Of a stretch of 6,089 bases of DNA, positions 1-5,127 are shown piece by piece. How positions within the stretch are numbered: the first letter of the stretch is position 1; each line of letters starts with the position of its first letter. Where the stretch lies: contig DJBY01000037.1 of assembly GCA_002430605.1 (NCBI GenBank), forward strand, positions 7,673-13,761. The letters are read 5' to 3'. This DNA comes from Opitutia bacterium UBA5964 (lineage in GTDB: Bacteria; Verrucomicrobiota; Verrucomicrobiia; Opitutales; Coraliomargaritaceae). The notes beneath the pieces are model-generated. The model saw nothing but the letters and a program-made list of their open reading frames with translations. It did no database searches and was not told the DNA's origin. The translations under genes and the position numbers were made by a program.

Positions 1-94
1 CGGAGGTCGTCCCTCCCAAGAGCCAGAAGCAAATCCACCGCCCTCAGCATACATCAATGCCTTTCCCTCTAATCGACGAAGAACCAAAAAAACT
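1..94. other. Left-edge non-coding sequence
   Basis: No convincing gene is visible. All three plus frames are open for a short distance from the edge (stops at 70-72 in frame 1 and just after 110 in frame 3; frame 2 runs to about 205), but none has recognisable protein content, and frame 2 runs into the repeat region. The first bases form a small hairpin, GGAGG (2-6) and CCTCC (12-16) around TCGTC. This may be the truncated end of another palindromic repeat that continues left of the window. A short C-terminal tail of an upstream gene cannot be excluded. Confidence 0.4.
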
Positions 95-290
95 CCTTCC
101 CCTTGGCTCGGCGTAGCTCGGTTAGAGCGAAGACGGCTGCCAAGGGAAGGTGGATCGCGAAGCGAGACGGAAGGGTTCTCAGCCGTCTGCGTCCTGCATA
201 GCCTTTAGGCGACGCTGGAAGCCTAAGCGTGGTTTGGCAGCTTGACGCAAATAACCGTGGAAACCCCTCCGTCTCGCTACGCGATCCACC
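95..290. repeat. Nested inverted-repeat element
   Basis: Several inverted repeats are stacked here. The main pair is 149-177 and 262-290: 29 bp arms with two mismatches, sharing the core GGATCGCGAAGCGAGACGG on one strand and its near complement on the other. Outside or interleaved with it lie 95-107 with 139-150 (CCTTCCCCTTGGC against GCCAAGGGAAGG, one bulged C), 131-139 with 180-188 (AGACGGCTG/CAGCCGTCT), 188-193 with 244-249 (TGCGTC/GACGCA), and a small hairpin 205-210 with 221-226 (TTAGGC/GCCTAA). The pairings are read directly. That it is a dispersed palindromic or MITE-like repeat is inference, supported by further copies of the core in this window. No transposase is encoded. Confidence 0.7.
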
Positions 291-320
291 CCTCCTGAAG
301 AAAGCATATCCTTCTACATA
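269..320. repeat. Left arm of ~52 bp inverted repeat
   Basis: This arm matches the reverse complement of 515-590 once a 24 bp insertion in the right arm is removed. Shared blocks in order are CCGTCTCGCT, CGCGATCC, CCCCTCCT, AAGCATATCCTT (12 bp perfect, 302-313 against 522-533) and TACATA. They are separated by single mismatches and one short divergent block (GAAGA against CTCC). Its first 22 bases are also the right arm of the 149-177/262-290 hairpin, so the repeat has at least three copies of its core in the window. Confidence 0.75.
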
Positions 321-374
321 TCTTTGGATGAGTTAATTTACGTGAGTAAGTCTGATTGTCGGAACATATGCTGG

Positions 375-461
375 TGTAGGACGCGGTTCTTTGCGTAGCA
401 AAGGCCGTGTTGAGTCTTCGGTTGCACCATAACGCGCCCTCTTCGAGAGGCACGTCCTACA
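375..461. repeat. Cloverleaf-like palindromic element
   Basis: An 87 bp unit is closed by a perfect 9 bp inverted repeat, TGTAGGACG (375-383) and CGTCCTACA (453-461). Three further hairpins fit inside in series: CTTTGC-GTA-GCAAAG (389-403), CGTGTT (406-411) with AACGCG (431-436) including one G-T pair, and CCTCT-TCG-AGAGG (438-450). The result is a closing stem with three arms, like a cloverleaf. It is not a tRNA: there is no acceptor CCA context, T-loop consensus or anticodon arm of proper size. It is most likely a dispersed palindromic repeat. It lies centrally between the inverted arms at 269-320 and 515-590. Confidence 0.7.
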
Positions 462-514
462 AACATCACACATGAGTACGGGGCTTTCCTGACCATGCTC
501 ACGTCCCTCAGACT

Positions 515-590
515 TATGTATAAGGATATGCTTGGAGAGGAGGGGGGGGATCGCGAAGCACCTTCGACAAGCTCAGGGCAGGCGAGACGG
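515..590. repeat. Right arm of inverted repeat, interrupted
   Basis: This is the reverse-complement partner of 269-320. It reads TATGTA (515-520), AAGGATATGCTT (522-533), a purine-rich block with a run of eight G (542-549), GGATCGCGAAGC (548-559), then 24 extra bases, then GAGACGG (584-590). Removing the 24 bases restores the GGATCGCGAAGCGAGACGG core seen at 152-170. The arms enclose about 195 bp that include the cloverleaf element at 375-461. Confidence 0.7.
560..583. mobile_element. 24 bp insertion in repeat core
   Basis: Compared with the uninterrupted core at 152-170, this copy carries 24 additional bases with the core CTTCGACAAGCTCAGG. The GC at 558-559 just before the insert recurs as GC at 582-583, consistent with either a 2 bp duplication or ambiguity in placing the ends. 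Similar CTTCGACAAGCTCAGG sequences are, from memory, common as short intergenic repeats in many environmental bacterial genomes; I could not check this. Calling it mobile is inference from the clean interruption. Confidence 0.5.
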
Positions 591-640
591 GGTGGTGCCT
601 TTTAGCTCAAACTGGTGGGGAGTCGGTATGACTTTCGATA

Positions 641-660
641 CCCCGCCGCTTGCCGCGGGG
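641..660. repeat. GC-rich palindrome (REP-like)
   Basis: CCCCGCCGCTTGCCGCGGGG pairs along its whole length except for one C-C mismatch (positions 647 and 654), with TT at the centre. It is followed by AGTTTCATT, not a T-run, so it is a poor intrinsic terminator on the plus strand. The form resembles short extragenic palindromes. It is the last repeat before the ATPase gene; 661-760 is AT-rich and holds only the presumed promoter and leader of that gene. Confidence 0.5.
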
Positions 661-760
661 AGTTTCATTCGTTGGCAGTTAATTCTGAGATCATCATTGA
701 TTATCCAGTTAATCGCATGTTTTTGCTTGATAATTGATGATGGAGTCATAGTATATCCAG

Positions 761-1996
761 ATGAATTACAAGCAAAGGTTTCTAGCCGATAAGCTTACCT
801 CTCTCACGCAGCACTTTTCTGTGGTGGTGGTTTCCGGGGCTAGGCAGGTAGGGAAAAGCACCCTCATACAGGAGCACTTTCCGAGCTGGGAAAATATCGT
901 GTTTGATCCAGTGATGGACATTGGCAACGCTCGAACAGATCCCGAACTATTTCTTAATAATCATCCCACACCTCTGGTGCTGGATGAGATTCAGTATAGT
1001 CCTGAGCTAGTGCCTACTATTAAGCGTATCGTTGATCGAAATAAACAGCCGGGTATGTATATCCTCACAGGCTCCCAACAGTGGTCGGTCCTGAAATCAA
1101 TATCAGAGTCTCTGGCGGGGAGGGCGGTCTTCATTGATTTGGAGGGTTTTTCTCTTGGCGAAATAACTGAAACGCTTGCAGATGAAAATTGGCTTCAGCG
1201 TTACCTCGATTCGCCTCAGGATTTTTTAAACACCAGTCAACAGCGCTTACCTCTAGAGCGTAGCTTATATGAAATTCTCTGGCGCGGGAGTCTCCCTGAA
1301 GTAGATAGTCTGCCTTTGGACCTGATCCCTGACTATTTAGCCTCTTATGTGCGCACCTATATTGAGCGCGATGTTCGTTTACTGCTGGATGTAGATGACT
1401 GGCGTCAGTTCGGCAGGTTTGTTCAGCTTACCTCAGCCCTCACTGCGCAGGAGGTGAACTATAGTCAACTCGGCAGGGATGTCGGGGTGACTCCCCAAAC
1501 AGCCAAGCGGTGGCTATCAATTTTAAGCAGCACATTTCAGTGGCACGAAACCCCTGCGTATCACGGTAACACCATAAAGAAAATAAGTTCTAAGCCTAAG
1601 GGGTATTTCGCCGACACAGGACTTGCCTGTCATCTCAATCGGATCTCATCGTTTAGAGCTCTAGAGGGGCATCCGCTCATGGGTTCTCTATTTGAATCAG
1701 CTGTGATGGGAGAGATTCGTAAACTCCTTTCATCGATGGGGCAAAAACCACAGCTCTACCATTGGCGAATACATAGTGGCAGCGAGGTGGATATCATCAT
1801 CGAACGGGACTCAACTTTATATCCCATCGAGGTTAAGCTCAACAGCAGGCCTAAGCCCAAGGATGCACGGGGCTTTAAATCCCTCCGGGAGAATTATCCC
1901 AATGCCAAGATCGCTCCTGGGTTAATTCTAGCCCCCGCCGAACAGGTCGAGCAAATCACTGATTTCGACTTCATACTCCCCTGGGATCTACAGTAA
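761..1996 (+). CDS. AAA_14/DUF4143 family ATPase
   Basis: This is a 411-residue cytoplasmic P-loop ATPase of the AAA_14 plus DUF4143 architecture, within the usual family length. Visible motifs are Walker A GARQVGKST (26-34), Walker B LVLDEIQ (72-78, with D75 and E76), a sensor-1-like LTGSQ (102-106), and a winged-helix-like segment around 233-255 (NYSQLGRDVGVTPQTAKRWL). The C-terminal domain has the SEVD...IEVK signature (E342, D344, E357, K359), which looks like a PD-(D/E)XK nuclease-type core. The start at 761 leaves a normal 25 residues before Walker A. The nearest purine-rich site, GGAG at 742-745, is 15 bases upstream, too far for a good Shine-Dalgarno. The gene stands alone between repeats and a convergent operon. 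The family has no firmly established function; the ATPase assignment is strong, the biological role unknown. No truncation or frameshift is seen. Confidence 0.93.
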   Translation: MNYKQRFLADKLTSLTQHFSVVVVSGARQVGKSTLIQEHFPSWENIVFDPVMDIGNARTDPELFLNNHPTPLVLDEIQYSPELVPTIKRIVDRNKQPGMYILTGSQQWSVLKSISESLAGRAVFIDLEGFSLGEITETLADENWLQRYLDSPQDFLNTSQQRLPLERSLYEILWRGSLPEVDSLPLDLIPDYLASYVRTYIERDVRLLLDVDDWRQFGRFVQLTSALTAQEVNYSQLGRDVGVTPQTAKRWLSILSSTFQWHETPAYHGNTIKKISSKPKGYFADTGLACHLNRISSFRALEGHPLMGSLFESAVMGEIRKLLSSMGQKPQLYHWRIHSGSEVDIIIERDSTLYPIEVKLNSRPKPKDARGFKSLRENYPNAKIAPGLILAPAEQVEQITDFDFILPWDLQ

Positions 1997-2017
1997 GCTT
2001 CGTTAATATTTCACAGT

Positions 2018-2037
2018 CATCCGACTGCTGCCGGATG
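2018..2037. terminator. Possible hairpin between convergent genes
   Basis: CATCCG (2018-2023) and CGGATG (2032-2037) form a 6 bp stem around an 8-base loop, 21 bases after the ATPase stop and within the 137 bp gap between convergent genes. Its position suits a shared terminator for both transcripts, but neither strand has a clear T-run after the stem. The assignment is therefore weak. Nothing else notable is seen in 1997-2133. Confidence 0.25.
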
Positions 2038-2133
2038 GTAAGAGGGTTCTCAAGGCTCATACCTTTTTGGATAAGGCACAACCATGTCATTTGGAAGGGA
2101 GAGGAGTTCGGCTACGCTTGTCACCTCGACTCT

Positions 2134-2802
2134 CTATTTGTCCGCGGGCAGGATGCCGGATTTGTAGGCTCGGCTGATGGCGGCGGGGGCATTGGGAACG
2201 TTGAGTTTTTCGTAAATGTGACCTGCGTGGATGGCCACGGTTTTGGAACTAATGCCAAGCTGATTGGCTACCATTTTTTTCGAGAGACCTTCTTCAATCA
2301 GTTTTAAAACTTCTAGCTCGCGCTCGGAGAGGGAGCCGTCCTCGGTGGTTTGCTGAGGAGATGTTTGCTGCATGCGGCTGAGTAGGAAGCGCGCTACACC
2401 GGGATCCAGAGTAGCGCCCCCCTCGGCGACCGTTCGGATGCTGTCTTCAAGCTGGTCACGTGTCGTGGATTTGAGGAGGTAGCCGCTGGCGCCAGCTGAG
2501 ACGGCTTGCACCACATCGGATTCTCTATCCGACTGTGTGAGCACAAGGATCTCTGTGTTGGGCGCATATTTTTTAATCCAGGGGATGGCCTCCAGTCCGG
2601 ACATACCCGGCAGGTTGAGATCCAGAAGGATGACGTCAGGGACAATCTGATCTGCTGTGTCTTGCAGGCTGCGCAGGGCGATTTCTGCGGTGCCAAATTC
2701 GCTGACGAGTTCGATGTCGGGCTCGACTCCCAGGGAGCGAGCAATCGCTTTGCGGTAGGCGGCGCTGTCTTCAACCAGCATGACGTTAATCGGTTTTTTC
2801 AT
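2134..2802 (-). CDS. NarL/LuxR-type response regulator
   Basis: This 222-residue regulator has a receiver domain at about 4-125 and a LuxR-type helix-turn-helix at about 157-202. Receiver landmarks are all present: acidic pair E11-D12, phosphoacceptor D61 in LLDLNLPGMSG, switch T89 and invariant K111. The DNA-binding domain reads LSERELEVLKLIEEGLSKKM followed by VANQLGISSKTV and IYEKLNV, which is typical. It should be phosphorylated by the upstream kinase gene product and then dimerise on DNA as a transcription factor. It is the second gene of the minus-strand operon, 45 bp after the kinase stop. The ATG at 2800-2802 gives a standard N-terminus (MKKPINVMLVED), but no Shine-Dalgarno is visible because the upstream bases are a tandem repeat. 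Translation may depend on coupling or on a leader-independent mode. The target genes are not shown by the sequence. Confidence 0.95.
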   Translation of the reverse strand: MKKPINVMLVEDSAAYRKAIARSLGVEPDIELVSEFGTAEIALRSLQDTADQIVPDVILLDLNLPGMSGLEAIPWIKKYAPNTEILVLTQSDRESDVVQAVSAGASGYLLKSTTRDQLEDSIRTVAEGGATLDPGVARFLLSRMQQTSPQQTTEDGSLSERELEVLKLIEEGLSKKMVANQLGISSKTVAIHAGHIYEKLNVPNAPAAISRAYKSGILPADK

Positions 2803-2809
2803 AATGATT

Positions 2810-2859
2810 CTGAGTTAGACTTTTCGCTGAGTTAATTTTTCGCTAAGTTAATTTTTTCG
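2810..2859. repeat. Three tandem 16-17 bp repeats
   Basis: Three directly adjoining copies fill the kinase-regulator junction: CTGAGTTAGACTTTTCG (2810-2826), CTGAGTTAATTTTTCG (2827-2842) and CTAAGTTAATTTTTTCG (2843-2859). On the coding (minus) strand the first copy encountered carries the last three kinase codons (R681-K682-N683) and the TAA stop. The remaining two make up nearly all of the spacer, ending 7 bases before the regulator ATG. Copy-length changes of one base shift the frame. This looks like a slippage-type local duplication. Confidence 0.8.
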
Positions 2860-4899
2860 GTTTCGGGATTCAAGTTTTGACACAATGAAGTCTGACACTC
2901 GCCACGTGGGGAGCCTCCTCCGGGGGCGGAAGCTTAGCGAGATGAGCGTTCCACCATTAGCTAGGCTTGCTGCGGTAACGCTGCCGCCGAGTAAACGAGC
3001 GCGGCGTTTCAGGGAGGAGGGGACTTCGCCTTGGGTGCCGCCGCCGTTGTCGCTGATGCAGAGGCTGATTTCTTTTTTTTCGGCACTCAGTTGGGTCGAA
3101 ACGACGGTGGCGCCGGAGTGGCGAATAATGTTGGTGAGACATTCCTTGTAGAAGAGGATGAGATCGACACGTCTGCGGGGGCTGACCCTGTGCAACCTAT
3201 CTTCAGAGAGAACGGAAAAGTCATGCTCTAGATCGGCGAGCAGGCGGTCTGCCGTTCGCCTCATCTCTTCGACTAAGTTTAGGTCGAGTCCGTGCGCTTC
3301 AAGCATATTGGAACAGGATCTCGCGGCTGACCCTGTCTCCTCGGTGAGGTCTCTCACATCGTCGATGATCTCGATCAAATCTGACCACTCTTCCGAAGCG
3401 TTTTTCTGATCAACGACTTTTTTTGCGGTATCGCCCAATAGCCCAATGGCATGGAGGTTGGCACCCAACTCATCGTGCAGGTTGGCCGCAATGCGCTCGC
3501 GAGTTCTAAATACGGCTCGTTGGCGAAGGATCTGTTCGATCAGCACGAGAACGATACCGCCGCCTAGAAGGATAGCAATGGTCCAGATTGACCACTTGAG
3601 GGTGGTTTTTTGTCGTGCATAACGGAGGGACCGTTCTGCCGTCACTTGCGGGCGTTCGACTTCAAGGTCATGTTGGCGAGCGAGTTGGTCCATCCAATCC
3701 CGGATAGGCAAAATTTCTCCATAGAAGTTGTTTCCGTCTGTTATTCGTTGAAGGATGATATCGGAAGCATTGAGATCGGGATCCGCGCTAACCGGGCGGC
3801 CTAAGGCTTTGTTTTGATGGTTGGCGAAAATCTCGATTTCTGCAAAACCGATTCGGGATGTTTTTTTCTTGGGAAACTGGGGGGCTGTAATGGTTGGATC
3901 TTCAAGGGCTGTAATCAGTACATAGCGGCAGCGGGTCTCCGGGAAGTTACGCATAATAATCGGCCCCGCATCATAGATGGATTTTCTTTCGTATTCGAAT
4001 AAAAGCACCTGGTCTGAGAAGTCGGGGCGATTCGCTCCCGTAACTCGAAGCAGCTGGGGTATGGCATAATCGTCCGTGACGGATTGAGGAATGGTGTGGC
4101 TCAGATCGACGGCATGAAGGTTGATCTGATTGACCGAAAATGATGCTCCTAAGTCGATCGTCAAGGTGGGGCTGTTTTCCTTGAGTTTAAAGGGGAAGCC
4201 ACGGGACAGACTCTTGTTTCCGTGCGTGGCATCCATGAGGTAAGGGACGAATCCGTCCACCAGAAATCGCTCGTGACGGCCTGATCTTGAACGATGGGAC
4301 GACGAGGTCTGGACAGGTTTTAGCAAGGCCACATTCGTCCTGCCACTGAAAATCATCATTTCAGAGAGCATGAGCGTATAATGTGTATCCGACCAGCTGC
4401 GGGACGAAAGGACGGTGCATTCTAATCGAACCCACGAGGCCTTGAGGGGGTCGATCGGCACGGCGACAGGGGCAATACGCGGCAAAAGGTGATCTGCTGC
4501 GGTGAAGGATGCCACCACGTGGCTCGTGTCCGTGGTGCCAGCCAGAATACGAAATTCGACCGGGAAACCTTCGGCCTGGAGTCCGGTGTTGGAATCGCGC
4601 ACAATGTTGGGCACCAGCACGATCTGATCGATGAGGAACTCCTCGCCCAAGTCGATCTGAGCCCACTCGGTGTTGTTGGGGCTTTTGTGATAGGCTGACT
4701 GATAGCCTACGGCTCCTACGCCGCTGCGCAGGCTCGTGGGTGCAAGTTGGCTGAGTTCGGCATCGATTTCCGCCAATCTCTTTTCGAGTTGTGACAGGGA
4801 CATTTTTTCAGGCCTGTCTATATCCCTGCCAGCGGATGCGATGGCGGAGAGTGTACCCGTCAGGAGGGTTGCTATTAGTAGAGTTTGGAGTCGCCACAT
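2848..4899 (-). CDS. Sensor histidine kinase, discoidin-like sensor
   Basis: This 683-residue inner-membrane kinase has a signal peptide (about 1-23, ending LSAIASA) and a short helical segment (34-52). Two beta-sandwich regions follow, resembling F5/8 type C (discoidin) domains: about 57-186, with WAQIDLGEEFLIDQIVLVP (79-97), and about 189-360, starting NVALLKPVQTSSS and containing LTIDLGASFSVNQINLHAVD (246-265). A stalk leads to one membrane helix (about 437-456). The cytoplasmic part has a HisKA_3-type H-box with H475 in NLHDELG and a HATPase domain with N-box ECLTNIIRHSG (586-596) and DNGGG (617-621). The later glycine motif is degenerate (SLKRRARLLGG, 629-639). The start is supported by the immediate signal peptide. 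Discoidin-like folds often bind glycans, so a carbohydrate or surface ligand is plausible but not shown. It is the first gene of an operon with the response regulator and is divergent from the PEP-CTERM gene. Confidence 0.93.
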   Translation of the reverse strand: MWRLQTLLIATLLTGTLSAIASAGRDIDRPEKMSLSQLEKRLAEIDAELSQLAPTSLRSGVGAVGYQSAYHKSPNNTEWAQIDLGEEFLIDQIVLVPNIVRDSNTGLQAEGFPVEFRILAGTTDTSHVVASFTAADHLLPRIAPVAVPIDPLKASWVRLECTVLSSRSWSDTHYTLMLSEMMIFSGRTNVALLKPVQTSSSHRSRSGRHERFLVDGFVPYLMDATHGNKSLSRGFPFKLKENSPTLTIDLGASFSVNQINLHAVDLSHTIPQSVTDDYAIPQLLRVTGANRPDFSDQVLLFEYERKSIYDAGPIIMRNFPETRCRYVLITALEDPTITAPQFPKKKTSRIGFAEIEIFANHQNKALGRPVSADPDLNASDIILQRITDGNNFYGEILPIRDWMDQLARQHDLEVERPQVTAERSLRYARQKTTLKWSIWTIAILLGGGIVLVLIEQILRQRAVFRTRERIAANLHDELGANLHAIGLLGDTAKKVVDQKNASEEWSDLIEIIDDVRDLTEETGSAARSCSNMLEAHGLDLNLVEEMRRTADRLLADLEHDFSVLSEDRLHRVSPRRRVDLILFYKECLTNIIRHSGATVVSTQLSAEKKEISLCISDNGGGTQGEVPSSLKRRARLLGGSVTAASLANGGTLISLSFRPRRRLPTWRVSDFIVSKLESRNRKN

Positions 4900-4950
4900 A
4901 GGATTCTTAATTTCTTACGTTCAAAGGTATCTCAAGATTTAATCAGCGCG

Positions 4951-4970
4951 TATAGGTATAAATGCCTATA
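4951..4970. promoter_or_regulatory. 9-2-9 palindrome, candidate operator
   Basis: TATAGGTATAAATGCCTATA consists of two 9-base inverted arms (4951-4959 and 4962-4970) with one mismatch and a 2-base centre. It lies in the 228 bp region between divergent genes and is flanked by the direct repeat CAAGATTT at 4933-4940 and 4973-4980, whose starts are 40 bp apart. A short-centre inverted repeat suits a dimeric helix-turn-helix regulator; NarL-family sites can have a comparable 7-2-7 layout. Binding by the neighbouring response regulator is inference. It overlaps the presumed kinase -10 region. Confidence 0.45.
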
Positions 4971-4984
4971 TACAAGATTTTCAA
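4956..4984 (-). promoter_or_regulatory. Possible promoter of kinase operon
   Basis: On the minus strand TTGAAA (4984-4979) is followed after 17 bases by TTATAC (4961-4956), with TATACC one base further on. This is a passable sigma-70-like pair about 57 bases upstream of the kinase ATG. The -10 lies inside the 4951-4970 palindrome, so a protein bound there could control the operon. AT-rich sequence makes chance matches likely, and no experimental support exists. I found no equally good promoter for the divergent plus-strand gene. Confidence 0.3.
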
Positions 4985-5127
4985 AACTGATATTATTAAC
5001 ATCTCGACCAAAATGTGACAGCTACGCGCAAATTCATTGAAACAGAAACGTCTCAATAAAACCAGCTCAATGCCAATCCTACCGTCAGCCAAATAAACAA
5101 AACGAAAATATAAACCCCAAGAAGACT

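Noticed and set aside
375..461. Cloverleaf palindrome as a tRNA gene
   Set aside because: The arm sizes, loop sequences and closing stem do not fit a tRNA; no T-loop consensus or anticodon loop is present.
95..590. Repeats as a CRISPR array
   Set aside because: The repeats are few, inverted and nested, not regularly spaced direct repeats, and no cas gene is present.
727..754. TTGATA and TAGTAT as a promoter for the ATPase
   Set aside because: The spacer is 16 bases and the -10 matches only 4 of 6; transcription would begin at about the ATG. AT-rich sequence gives such matches by chance.
532..792. 86-residue plus-strand open frame upstream of the ATPase
   Set aside because: It starts inside the interrupted repeat arm, translates repeat sequence, has no recognisable domain and overlaps the better-supported ATPase start by 32 bases.
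2035..2307. Plus-strand open frame of 90 residues over the end of the response regulator
   Set aside because: It lies mostly antisense to a clear LuxR-type domain and has no family resemblance; it is a shadow of the minus-strand gene.
2506..4942. Plus- and minus-strand alternative frames across the kinase-regulator operon
   Set aside because: All overlap well-supported domains in the true frame and show low-complexity or compositionally odd translations.
5070..5096. Nine-codon upstream frame (MPILPSAK) before the PEP-CTERM gene
   Set aside because: It has no ribosome-binding site, and a frame this short is expected by chance; no attenuation hairpin is apparent.
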